Source: JAEUIE01 sp047602475
Lineage (GTDB): Bacteria > Planctomycetota > Planctomycetia > Gemmatales > HRBIN36
Direction: 5' to 3'
Assembly: GCA_047602475.1 (NCBI GenBank)
Contig: JASGHE010000003.1
Location: 124,001-188,000, forward strand
DNA length: 64,000 nucleotides
In this document: positions 1-7,773 of the stretch, piece after piece
Position numbering within the stretch: position 1 is the first letter of the stretch
How the letters are laid out: each line of letters opens with the position of its first letter
Notes under the pieces: generated by a model
The model's input: only the letters and a program-made list of their open reading frames with translations
Told to the model about the DNA's origin: nothing
Database searches by the model: none
Position numbers and translations under genes: made by a program

Positions 1-729
1 CCGGCTGGAAAACCTGTTTCTCTGGAAGCCCGGTCTCCTCAGGGAGACCTAAGAAAACTCATTGTGAGCTTCCAACCTGCAGATGAGTCGCCTCTGCGTG
101 GACCTTCCATGCGCGAACCCAAGTTAGAACGGTTTGCTCGGCTTGCACCAGGAGTTGTTTACATCGATTTAGATCGTTATCGAGATCAAGACTTTGAGAA
201 AGTCATGGCTGATGCAAAGAAAGAAGATGGTGTCGTGTTTGATCTTCGTGGTTATCCGCAAGTCGGAACTTACTGGCTGCGATTGTTAGCCAAAAAACCT
301 TTAGTACAGGACCAATATAGCCTCGTGATCACCCAACTCCCAGATCGCATGGGAATTGCACTCGATAGCTATAAGTCTCCCATACTGTCACCACTTCCTG
401 GTTGGTCAAAGACCAAAGTGGCATTCGTTACTGACGGACGCGCTGTCAGTTATGCAGAAACCTTCCTGGCAATTGTGGATAACATGAAGCTGGCTCCCAT
501 TGTGGGTGAACCGACTGCAGGGAGCAATGGGGTCATTGCTCTCTACGTACTTCCAGATGGCTCCCGGATCTCCTGGACCGGGCAGAAAGCCATTCGTGCC
601 GATGGCTCTCAACTACATGGCATTGGTATCAAACCAACAATCAGCGTGCGACGAACGTTAAAGGGACTTGCCGAAGGACGAGATGAGGCCCTGGAAAAAG
701 CGATTGAACTGGTCACCCCCCGAGGTTGA
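1..729 (+). CDS. S41-family peptidase, C-terminal part (5' end outside window)
   Basis: The frame is open from base 1, so the gene begins upstream; only about 242 C-terminal residues are present. Around residues 137-180 the segment VAFVTDGRAVSYAETF followed by VGEPTAGSNG matches the core of tail-specific (S41) serine peptidases, with the Ser of AVSYAE in the position of the nucleophile. The Lys seen in the GKG motif of bacterial CtpA enzymes is absent, so this is closer to the non-CtpA S41 branch. An internal GTG at 64 is not a convincing start because homology-like sequence continues before it. Such enzymes are usually exported and cleave unfolded or C-terminal-tagged proteins. The family is fairly certain, the substrate unknown. 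Confidence 0.75.
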   Translation, partial: PAGKPVSLEARSPQGDLRKLIVSFQPADESPLRGPSMREPKLERFARLAPGVVYIDLDRYRDQDFEKVMADAKKEDGVVFDLRGYPQVGTYWLRLLAKKPLVQDQYSLVITQLPDRMGIALDSYKSPILSPLPGWSKTKVAFVTDGRAVSYAETFLAIVDNMKLAPIVGEPTAGSNGVIALYVLPDGSRISWTGQKAIRADGSQLHGIGIKPTISVRRTLKGLAEGRDEALEKAIELVTPRG

Positions 730-755
730 TGTACCTCCTCCAAGGGGTTTTCTGA

Positions 756-1363
756 ACGACTCAAGGTATTCCCGATTTTGCCTGGTCAGCCGATGGACGT
801 TACATGATATTCCGAAAGATCAGCAAGGTAATGAGAATTGGCATGTCTACACCATTGATGTTGCTACCGGAGCGGTTCGCGATTTGACACCTTACCCGTG
901 CGTTCGTGCGCAAGAGATTCTATCAGGTGCTCAAAGCAACGAGATCCTGGACGGCCTGAATCGTCATGACCGTAAGGTATTTGACCTCTATCGGATAAAC
1001 CTCGATACAGCAGTCAGCACTCTAGATGCAGAGAATCCCGGCGCCGTGATTTCCTGGAATACTGACGGTAATGGCGTGGTACGGGCCTGTACCACCTTCG
1101 GTGGAAAAGATGCCCACACCACTATTCGCGTCCGCGATGATGCAAAAAGTCCATGGCGTGACCTGTTAACCATTCCTTTTGCCGACTGCTGCTTCTATGG
1201 GCAAGTCAACGGTGGGTCGCTGTTGGCCGGATTTGCTCCCGGCGGAAAGAGTGTTTACGTCGTAAACCCGTTAGATAGTGACAAGACCAGACTGGTAGAA
1301 CTAGATTGCTTGACGGGTCGTGAGATTCGAGAGATTGCTTCCGACCTCCGTTGCGATGTCTAA
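756..1363 (+). pseudogene. S9 prolyl oligopeptidase fragment (propeller part only), frameshifted
   Basis: The first part, in the frame of base 756, reads IPDFAWSADGRYMIFRKISK. The reading then continues one frame over with NENWHVYTIDVATGAVRDL and on to a stop at 1363. Restoring one G (AAG GGT AAT near 828) joins the two parts. Repeated motifs such as SADGRY, YTIDVATGAVRDLTPYP and YRINLDTA are typical of the beta-propeller of S9 oligopeptidases or TolB-like proteins. The alpha/beta hydrolase domain that would carry Ser-Asp-His is missing. There is no credible start codon. It overlaps nothing functional and lies in a strip of other broken genes, so I read it as a remnant. Confidence 0.6.
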
Positions 1364-1421
1364 TATGAGATAGGGAGAGGCTTAGCTGAATTCAGGCCAG
1401 GTGTTATTGCTGAACCGTTGA

Positions 1422-1592
1422 CGGGTAGGAGGATCAGGAGCACGGCGCGTTTACTTCGAGCTGCCTGAGCAACGGCAAGTGTGGGCAGAGTTTGCTGGAG
1501 GATCGGACAAGGCCATTGCAACCGCTATCGGAACGGTTGAGCCCAAACTACGGTGGGTGCGACACGCGGGGGACAGTATTACTCTGGAATGA
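1422..1592 (+). pseudogene. remnant of an unknown small protein
   Basis: An open stretch without any ATG, GTG or TTG at its beginning ends with TGA at 1590-1592. From 1446 it reads like real protein (RVYFELPEQRQVWAEFAGG, then a stretch ending in HAGDSITLE). I do not recognise the family. It is preceded by a stop in the same frame at 1419, so the 5' part is lost. It sits between the S9 fragment and the broken SUKH gene. Confidence 0.35.
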
Positions 1593-1601
1593 GAAACCGG
1601 A

Positions 1602-1639
1602 ATGAGCATGGTAACCATAGATGAGCATGGTAACCATAG
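1602..1639 (+). repeat. 19-bp perfect tandem duplication over a start codon
   Basis: ATGAGCATGGTAACCATAG occurs twice back to back (1602-1620 and 1621-1639). The unit is not a multiple of three. The first copy reads into TGA after 13 codons; only the second copy is in frame with the SUKH-like sequence that follows. Confidence 0.9.
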
Positions 1640-2133
1640 ATGATGCAATCGAGGCAATCCGCCACGTGGTTCAGACTCACGGTGACGAAGGGACACGGCT
1701 GGGTCAAGCTGCGTGTCGTGACAGCATAGATTGGTTCGGCAGCCTACTCGGCTGGACTTGGCCGTCCAGTTATTCTGACCTGCTGCTTCAGCACGACGGT
1801 GTCGTGGTGCAAGACGCAATTCTTTTTAGTTTCCTGGAGAGCATCTAGCACTTCATGCCATTTCATGCTGCGTGGCATCGGCCTACTGGCTATTAGCCGA
1901 TTGCGGCCGATGGTTGCGGCAACTACTTCGCTCTCTCAATGGGACACAAGAATTCCGAGGGCCAATGTCCCGTAGTTTTCATTGATCTATCCGAGACGAT
2001 GGACGAACCCACCTCAACAATAGCCTCCTGCTGTGCGAGTTTCGTTTGCTCCCTCATGCAGACCCAATGTAAGCGACTGAAGTGTTCAGGTCTGGACGCC
2101 ATATCCACTCCAACATTTGAGCTCTCCAGATGA
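1621..2133 (+). pseudogene. SMI1/KNR4 (SUKH) family protein broken by two amber codons
   Basis: One continuous frame of 170 codons is interrupted only by TAG at 1846-1848 and TAG at 1894-1896. The part before the stops has WTWPSSYSDLLLQHDGVVVQDA, the classic N-terminal SUKH pattern (W/P-x-SY...L...NG). The part after them has DGCGNYFALSMG and CPVVFIDLSETMD, the C-terminal half of the same fold. The second amber replaces what should be Trp (GY-W-PIA). SUKH proteins act in the cytoplasm, often as immunity proteins against polymorphic toxins. No toxin is visible here. TAG is a working stop elsewhere in the window (18333-20276 ends in TAG), so recoding is unlikely and this is a dead gene. Confidence 0.7.
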
Positions 2134-2783
2134 GTTTCATGACTACGCTATACTCGATAGATTACACGGCCGTATTTGCGGCAATAGGCTCGAACGATAC
2201 CGCTCTTCAAGATCGTGCGCTGGCAATGATCCCGCCGACCGTTCCCCCAGGGCACCATGTCGTCCTGACGGAATCCGGAGATGTCGTCTTCGAGGGCAAA
2301 CCGATGACTGAGGCAGCGTTTTCTGCCGAGATCCGTAAGCCTCGCCATCAGAAGATATGCCTTATCTGTCACGATCATCGCGTAGGAAACCGCGAGGAGC
2401 GTGTTGCAAAATCTGCGGATCTGAACTCCGTTGTGCTGGCAGCCCATAACGAGGGTATCATCAGCGGCCTCCACTGTTGGCAGCCGCACGAATGGCCCGA
2501 TGAGAATCAAGCAGACATAAAACAAGCAATAGCCGACCTTATCACAGGCACACGTGTGAACTCAACCGGGGATTGCCGGTACCTCTACGCTGATCCACTA
2601 GAGGTACTTTGTACCCTGAGCAGTGCCCCCAGTCTGAGCCTGGTGGGTGGCTTACAGCCGATGCTTCTTCACTTAGGCCTCGATGTTCCGTTCTCCAAGT
2701 CCAGGGTGCCACTTGACCTACTGCCGGGCAATGCGCTGGTTTCCTATCTCACAAACGAACAAGTGCAATCGGAAGCCGATTGA
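2130..2783 (+). CDS. hypothetical protein, possibly DUF7691-like
   Basis: An intact 217-residue frame starts at the ATG overlapping the end of the broken SUKH gene (ATGAG) and ends in TGA at 2783. There is no signal peptide or membrane segment. A His/Cys-rich patch (KICLICHDHR, residues 75-85) and a segment KQAIADLITGTRV...YADPLEVLCTL around residues 130-160 are the only notable parts. The latter resembles the middle of small DUF7691-type proteins, but I cannot confirm this. Because it follows a SUKH gene, an immunity-type role is possible and purely inferred. Confidence 0.5.
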   Translation: MSFMTTLYSIDYTAVFAAIGSNDTALQDRALAMIPPTVPPGHHVVLTESGDVVFEGKPMTEAAFSAEIRKPRHQKICLICHDHRVGNREERVAKSADLNSVVLAAHNEGIISGLHCWQPHEWPDENQADIKQAIADLITGTRVNSTGDCRYLYADPLEVLCTLSSAPSLSLVGGLQPMLLHLGLDVPFSKSRVPLDLLPGNALVSYLTNEQVQSEAD

Positions 2784-2798
2784 GTAGCCCACCTTGAT

Positions 2799-3365
2799 TT
2801 GTCATCATCTCAGCGACCTCACATTGAAGCTGCACGGAAGGAATATGCAAGCTTCATAGCAACTGCGGCTGCTGAACGGAGAGCCGTTATAGCCTTTGGC
2901 CGAATGAACAATTCCCCATTAATTAACTTTGTTGGCCTGAGTGGTCCCACTTCAGGAGAGATTGCTCAACATCGAGAAAAGGCCGCCCAGATGATTTTCC
3001 GGATCGAAGGCCATCCCAGTGTTTTCATTCAGCCTTCGCGTGGGATACCTTACGTCTAACTTGTTCAGAAGGTTTATGGTCTTCATGTAGACGATGATTG
3101 TGTGGCTGGTTCCTATGAATGGACCAATCCCAGCGACTCCTGGCCTGAAGAGCTGAGGCTTTCTGAGAACTTTGCTATTTCGGAGGACTGCCTCCAGGTA
3201 GACCCAGGGTGGTGGCACGACAGCTATGCGAATGCCTGGTATGTGTTTCATCCCGAGATGGTCGCCAATCATTTGCCGGCGATAACTCTTGGATCGGGCC
3301 ATACCTTGGCCTCAAAGAACCAGCCAGACCGGCAGATGAGTAGTCAATCGAACAGGTCTGAATAA
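2799..3365 (+). pseudogene. hypothetical protein with one in-frame ochre codon
   Basis: From a TTG at 2799 one frame runs to TGA at 3365, interrupted only by TAA at 3057-3059. The text on both sides looks like a single protein of about 188 residues: PSVFIQPSRGIPYV before the stop and LVQKVYGLHVDDDC, then SWPEELRLSENFAISEDC, after it. A GAA-to-TAA or CAA-to-TAA change would explain it. No family is recognised. An acidic, Trp-rich make-up and position next to the SUKH remnant would fit another immunity-type gene, but this is inference. Confidence 0.45.
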
Positions 3366-3452
3366 GTAAACGAATATTCAACACAGGTATGTTCATATCG
3401 TTGAGCAGGTTAGGGAAGGCGTCGGGCAAATGCTTCGGTTTCAGTTGAGCTA

Positions 3453-3626
3453 ATGAATAGTTGCAGCCAGGTTGTGCAGCAGTGGTTCCTTCCCAGAATC
3501 GACACTTTATTGGAAAAAATGATGGCGTTGCTGCCACCCGGCTTTCGTACTCCTCTGGCTGGAAGGGGCTCTCCTAACATCAACAACCGGGTCTACGTTT
3601 ATAGATACACGAGAAATGGGGGCTAA
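3453..3626 (+). CDS. possible 57-residue small protein or tail of a lost gene
   Basis: ATG at 3453 opens 57 codons ending in TAA at 3624-3626. The C-terminal half is basic and rich in Arg and Tyr (LLPPGFRTPLAGRG...RVYVYRYTRNGG). There is no good ribosome-binding site. The frame is open a little further upstream without a better start, so it may be the end of a decayed gene. Nothing else is recognisable in 3366-3755 apart from this and the hairpin at 3673. Confidence 0.2.
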   Translation: MNSCSQVVQQWFLPRIDTLLEKMMALLPPGFRTPLAGRGSPNINNRVYVYRYTRNGG

Positions 3627-3672
3627 GAAAAAGTAGCAGTGAATTGAATCAGCTTAGAATCTAATCATGACT

Positions 3673-3694
3673 TACCCTGCTATTTGATAGGGTA
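3673..3694 (-). terminator. hairpin downstream of the 3756-4736 gene
   Basis: TACCCT and AGGGTA form a 6-bp stem around a 10-nt loop, 62 bases beyond the stop of the leftward gene. There is no clear T-run, so its role as a terminator is tentative. Confidence 0.3.
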
Positions 3695-3755
3695 GGCTCC
3701 CTGGCTTTTATGCCATCTATTAAGCGTATTTGGGATCCGAGCATGCAAACCTATG

Positions 3756-4736
3756 TTAATTGCTTTCCGCTGATGGATGCGGCATGGAAATATCGTCCCT
3801 TCTCTTTTGATTCAATACAGTCTGATTAATGGGGAACATTCTCTTAAAAATACGCCGAGGCATGGCGCGCTTGGCATGCACTTCACTTTTCGAAGCTTCG
3901 ACCTCTATCAACTTGGCGTTTTTGAGCTTAATGGTGGTTTGCATTAATGTGATTGTATTAAGGTCTTTGGCCGTTTGGGCAAACTGCTTACGAACGAGTG
4001 TTAGACCTTTCTCGAAGAAGTGTACAGTACCCATATTCAGGGATTCTGACCGTCCTTTCAACAAAGTAGTTGCAATCGCCCTCTCGTAAAAGTGGATCTT
4101 CAGCCATAGTAATGCCAGTTGATCAGCCAGAATAATTTCGGCGGTAGAAGCCATGCCCGTGGAACCTTCTTTGATCCTATTCATTACACGCAATACTGAT
4201 TGATGTTTTAGAATATCACTTTCGGATATGAGTCTCACCCAATCCCGGTATACCATCCTTTTTAAGTTGCCATATGCCTGCCAAATGATGGGTGACTTAT
4301 CAAGCAGTTCTTGTAGTTGAACTATGCAATCTGGATCTCCGAGTTTAGCACGATCCAGTAGTTCTTCCATCTCTTTTTCCGAAAGAACAGGTTTTGTTGT
4401 TTGATCCTGATTCTGGTTCATGTCATTGCACTCATGTACTTGGCTTGTTGAACTCATCGAAATCGAAGAGCAGGCTGTTTTGCATTGTTCAAGTAGAAAT
4501 AACCTTTGAGCACCTCTCTCCCAGGCTACTTCCATCTCGTTGAGATTGTTAATCCGTATTGCTATTAGCCTGATTTCTTCTTTCTCAAGTGCCAGGCGGC
4601 GCCGCATTTGGGAATCTTCTTCTGCAGCTGTTTTTCCGCGTAGTCCTTTCCCGAGATATTCCCTTACAACACGTCCGCCTACCCTATGGCTTCTGGTGTA
4701 GTAATTGCCTTTCCCTTTGCGCTTTTCCCAGGCCAT
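3756..4736 (-). CDS. hypothetical protein with basic N-terminal motif common in Gemmataceae
   Basis: This is a 326-residue protein. The N-terminus MAWEKRKGKGNYYTRSHRVGG RVVREYLG is a motif I associate with unknown proteins found in many copies in Gemmataceae genomes. Next come a Glu/Arg-rich probable coiled coil (about 35-75) and an acidic linker rich in Gln and Asn. A helical region follows with ELLDRAKLGDPDCIVQLQELLD (about 125-150) and alternating hydrophobic helices. The C-terminus is basic. There is no signal peptide. The base composition is more AT-rich than the core genes, in keeping with accessory DNA. It points away from the rest of the element and may be cargo. The function is unknown. 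Confidence 0.6.
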   Translation of the reverse strand: MAWEKRKGKGNYYTRSHRVGGRVVREYLGKGLRGKTAAEEDSQMRRRLALEKEEIRLIAIRINNLNEMEVAWERGAQRLFLLEQCKTACSSISMSSTSQVHECNDMNQNQDQTTKPVLSEKEMEELLDRAKLGDPDCIVQLQELLDKSPIIWQAYGNLKRMVYRDWVRLISESDILKHQSVLRVMNRIKEGSTGMASTAEIILADQLALLWLKIHFYERAIATTLLKGRSESLNMGTVHFFEKGLTLVRKQFAQTAKDLNTITLMQTTIKLKNAKLIEVEASKSEVHAKRAMPRRIFKRMFPINQTVLNQKRRDDISMPHPSAESN

Positions 4737-5390
4737 ATTGACACTCGATTGAAGTTCAATTCATTCGTAACATACTTTTGAGAAGCCGAATACGGCAGTT
4801 TCATCTGATGAGTACTATTATATGGCATTAGTGGGATGTAGTGTCCCTTATCAGAAGCCAAACGAATAGTCTGCCATTTTCACAGTCAGTCTGAGTCTGT
4901 TGTGTTACATGTTTTCGAAATATACGGTTTCTGATCAATTCAATATATGTCGTTGAAGCTGCTAGCTTTGTCAATATTCCTTAAGCAATCTTTAATGTTA
5001 ATTTGCGAAGTTTCACCTCGATACCATTCTTATTGAACCACCTACAGTGCGAAGTGATCAGGGGCAACTCAGTTACTCTTAAAGTGTCCCTCACACAATT
5101 CAATGATGCGACGACTCGGCTGAAGGATGGGGAAGCCCACTTGCTTCGCCAAGGCTACCAGACACGGTCGCGTCGCCGTTATACGACCACGCCGCAAAAA
5201 CTCAGGCCATTTCTCAATTTGAAGGTTATTGGATCAAATCTCTTGTGGATTTTTGGATTTCTTTCATTTCGTCGATTGAGGGATCGGTGACATAACACCT
5301 ATTTTCAACGGGTATTATAGCTCCGGACAAAAAATCCAATCCAGCCTTATATCCAGATGATGATCGTCATCGATTAAGGAGGTTAACTTA
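4737..5390. other. 654-bp AT-rich intergenic stretch
   Basis: I see no gene here. An open frame from a TTG at 5003 to 5290 lacks a ribosome-binding site and protein-like composition. The stretch holds the divergent control regions of the leftward 3756-4736 gene and of the rightward operon starting at 5391. A strong ribosome-binding site (AAGGAGG at 5376-5382) lies at its right end. Confidence 0.6.
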
Positions 5391-5609
5391 ATGACAGAGG
5401 AATTAATGTCAGCTTCGGATGCCGCTAGGGAGTTATCGCGCCGACTTGGTCAGACAATAGCGCCTCAGAAGATATCGTCGCTTTTTTATAACCGAAGAAT
5501 TTCCGAGGAGGCTGCACCAATTGTCGGAGGTAGACGCCTGATACCACGCGCGTCACTGGATGTGATACAGACTCTTTTGGCATCCGGAATACATAGGAGT
5601 GCAAAATGA
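5391..5609 (+). CDS. small helix-turn-helix, excisionase-like protein
   Basis: This 72-residue protein is preceded by TAAGGAGG at the ideal distance from its ATG. SASDAARELSRRLGQTIAPQKISSLFYNRRI (about residues 6-37) reads as a winged or MerR-like helix-turn-helix. It is followed by GGRRLIPRASLDVIQ, the usual wing and linker of excisionase-type DNA-binding proteins. It overlaps the next gene by ATGA, so the two are translated together. In an element with a tyrosine integrase it could be the directionality factor or the regulator of the operon. The fold is fairly likely, the role is inferred. Confidence 0.65.
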   Translation: MTEELMSASDAARELSRRLGQTIAPQKISSLFYNRRISEEAAPIVGGRRLIPRASLDVIQTLLASGIHRSAK

Positions 5610-5899
5610 TTGACATTTCGCAAGAGCGATTAATCCCGCTCCGTGACGTACCTGATTTGGCCTTCATGCCCCGACGAAGACAAGGCAAGAAGCTTAATCA
5701 GGCAACTCTGTATCGCTGGGTAGCTCAAGGGTCGAGGGGGCGGCGTCTGGAGACGATGAGGGTCGGTGGTCAGCTATGTACTTCGATCGAGGCACTCCAG
5801 AGGTTTTTTACGGATATTGCAAACCCTCCGCACCCAACTCAGCCCGATGTTCATACCTGTCCGAATATTGAGAAAGAACTGGACAAGCTTGGGATCTAA
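5606..5899 (+). CDS. DUF1580 family protein
   Basis: This 97-residue protein starts inside the stop of the preceding gene (ATGA overlap). LIPLRDVPDLAFMPRRRQGKK, then LNQATLYRWVAQGSRGRRLE and RVGGQLCTSIEALQRFF, is the full DUF1580 pattern, a planctomycete family. It combines a helix-turn-helix like core with a basic loop. No enzymatic residues are visible. Members commonly sit in mobile regions, and here it lies between an excisionase-like gene and a helicase-like gene. I infer a DNA-binding regulatory role. Confidence 0.8.
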   Translation: MIDISQERLIPLRDVPDLAFMPRRRQGKKLNQATLYRWVAQGSRGRRLETMRVGGQLCTSIEALQRFFTDIANPPHPTQPDVHTCPNIEKELDKLGI

Positions 5900-5928
5900 T
5901 CTCCAACGGCTGTTCATACTAGATCGGG

Positions 5929-7377
5929 ATGCCGATGATATCCAACATACACAAGAAATGCAATGTCACTTATCTGCGGCCGTCACGGATATCCTTCTCC
6001 TTCCCTGGAGGCGGCGCCGCATCCGGGTGCAGTCTGGTAAGAAATGCCATTACTCGGCGATCCATCAATGTAAACACCAATGATAATGGCCATTGGTCCG
6101 GATCCGAAGAGGCCGAACAGTTTGGGTTCATAATATCGGAGGAGGAAATAGAAACCTTCGAAGGATTCTTGCCGCGAATTACGCGTCTGCTATCTGATGC
6201 CGGGTTCGTTGTCGAATTTCGTAATGAGCCGAGAATCGAAGTCGAGAATACTGCTGATCAGGGTGTAATAGACAGCATCATGATGCACCATGAACATCTG
6301 ATTCGAGTGCTTGCTGATCGACTGGTACGGCTGAGTGTAAAGTCGGAACGTCAAGCACTTGAATACTTGGTACAGGTCTGCCGGTTATACCCTCGAGCAC
6401 GGTTCGTGGTCATTGCGAGAAACAAGTCGGAAAGCGAAAAAGTCAGATACCATTTAGAACGTTACCTAGGGGAAGCTGTTCGTCGGGGCGGTAGTCTAGG
6501 ATGCGATGATGCCCGAATCACGGTAGGGCCAGCAACGAAGAAGACACTGAGCTTGGTCACACAGCCTAGCATTCTAGTTGTTCTAAATCTAGATGATCTC
6601 TTATGCCAACGCGGCCTGGAAATCCTCGATAGCCAATATCTGCTTCACCTTACGTTTGACAAGGTTATTGGATTCCAGCTCTTAAACCAGGAGCGGCGAC
6701 ATCCGGAATTATTGCGTGAGGCAATCTATGGACCTCTGCGGTATCCGTTCCATCGAGGGCGGCATATGGTGCAGGTGGCCATTGTTCGGCCCCCCCAGCA
6801 GGAGTACCCTGATACAGAGAATTTTCTGGAACAGAAACGTTTGTGGATTTGGGAGGCTAGTACCAGGAATAATCGGATCGCCGCCATAGCCAAGGCCATG
6901 ATTCGGGGACAGATTGGCAGACTTAGGCGCTATGGCTTTGAACAAGAGCTGGCCAGCATTCTCGTGCAGCCTGAGAAGAGGATTGTAGTGCTTGTTGAGG
7001 GGCTAGAGCACGCCCGTCGACTACAAGACCTGTTGTCAAATTGTCCGATCTTGGACATAGCGAGCCCCCCACAGTCAGAATTGAACGTACAACTCTCCAT
7101 AGCGACAGTTTGTTACACAGCATGCCATGGTCTTCATGGTGACGTTGTCCTCCGCGCCACAGGCGGCGTGGATTCACTCCCAAGGTCATGGCTTAAATCT
7201 GTCAGCGGTCATCATGACAACTATAGTCAAGTAATTGTCGACTTTGCTGACACAGTTCCACCCATTCTCATGCGTCATTCACAACGGCGGAAGATGGACT
7301 ATATACAGCACCATTATCGCGTTTCCGATGCTCTGCTGTTAACAGAGCAAGAACCAAATGGAGAGCATTCCATATGA
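5929..7377 (+). CDS. degenerate SF2 helicase-like protein upstream of the reverse transcriptase
   Basis: This frame has 482 codons. The first 50 residues look unlike protein and the true start may lie further in. Clear protein begins near EEAEQFGFIISEEEIETFEGF. Segments correspond to the layout of an SF2 helicase: FVVIARNKSESEKV (Ia-like, about 160-175), ILVVLNLDDLLC at the place of the Walker B strand but without DExH, KRIVVLVEGLEHARRLQDLL (motif IV-like, about 345), and ATVCYTACHGLHGDVVLRATGG (motif V/VI-like, about 390). There is no Walker A GKT, so ATP hydrolysis is doubtful. It is the third gene of the rightward operon. A 396-nt structured leader and then the reverse transcriptase follow. 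The assignment to helicases is inferred from layout only. Confidence 0.5.
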   Translation: MPMISNIHKKCNVTYLRPSRISFSFPGGGAASGCSLVRNAITRRSINVNTNDNGHWSGSEEAEQFGFIISEEEIETFEGFLPRITRLLSDAGFVVEFRNEPRIEVENTADQGVIDSIMMHHEHLIRVLADRLVRLSVKSERQALEYLVQVCRLYPRARFVVIARNKSESEKVRYHLERYLGEAVRRGGSLGCDDARITVGPATKKTLSLVTQPSILVVLNLDDLLCQRGLEILDSQYLLHLTFDKVIGFQLLNQERRHPELLREAIYGPLRYPFHRGRHMVQVAIVRPPQQEYPDTENFLEQKRLWIWEASTRNNRIAAIAKAMIRGQIGRLRRYGFEQELASILVQPEKRIVVLVEGLEHARRLQDLLSNCPILDIASPPQSELNVQLSIATVCYTACHGLHGDVVLRATGGVDSLPRSWLKSVSGHHDNYSQVIVDFADTVPPILMRHSQRRKMDYIQHHYRVSDALLLTEQEPNGEHSI

Positions 7378-7462
7378 TCCAGGATTCAAAAAAACAACAT
7401 CACTGCCGGGGACCTCCGAGCATTCTGGGAAAAGCCTTATGGACTTTCTTAAGCCCCATACC

Positions 7463-7760
7463 CTGATTACTTATCCCATAATCAGCCGATCATGCCGGTG
7501 AAGACATGAAGATGCATCCCGTCTTAAAAGCCGGACCATCTGAGCGACGAGCACGATAATGTCCCTCTGAGGTTACCCTCCCTGAGAGCGGTGGGAGCCC
7601 CAAAACTCTACCAGTGCGAGATTCAATCTCTCTAGGGGGAGTGTAGGAGAGTCTTATATAACAGTGCTCAGCGCTCCGCACGAGAGCCGATTCGCAAATC
7701 TAAGCCAGTTTTCTACTTACGTCAATGAGTTGACTGGAGGTTGTAACCTCCAGTCTCATT
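7463..7760 (+). ncRNA. candidate structured RNA preceding the reverse transcriptase
   Basis: The 396 bases between the stop at 7377 and the TTG at 7774 contain no gene but dense complementarity. CTGATTA 7463-7469 pairs with TAATCAG 7479-7485. CCGG 7495-7498 and AAGAC 7501-7505 pair with GTCTT 7521-7525 and CCGG 7531-7534. A long-range stem joins GAGCG-AC-GAGCAC (7542-7554) to GTGCTC-AG-CGCTC (7664-7676), with 11 of 13 positions paired. Inside it lie CTCCC 7578-7582 with GGGAG 7593-7597, ACTCTAC 7605-7611 with GTA(GG)AGAGT 7643-7652, and the hairpin GAGATT-C-AATCTC 7618-7630. A final long hairpin ends at 7760. The position just before a reverse transcriptase is where retrons and several defence-associated reverse transcriptases encode their RNA partner or template. 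The exact ends are unknown. Confidence 0.5.
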
Positions 7761-7768
7761 TTGGAGGT
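7724..7768 (+). promoter_or_regulatory. hairpin able to expose or hide the reverse transcriptase ribosome-binding site
   Basis: GACTGGAGG (7732-7740) pairs perfectly with CCTCCAGTC (7747-7755). AATGA (7724-7728) and TCATT (7756-7760) extend the stem across a 3-nt bulge. The ribosome-binding site GGAGGT (7763-7768) is identical to the 5' arm core, so ACCTCC (7746-7751) could pair with it instead. The two pairings exclude each other: with the upstream hairpin formed the site is free, without it the site is covered. Confidence 0.5.
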
Positions 7769-7773
7769 GAACT

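Noticed and set aside
5003..5290. 95-codon rightward open frame
   Set aside because: Weak start, no ribosome-binding site, sequence not protein-like, and it lies in an AT-rich control region.
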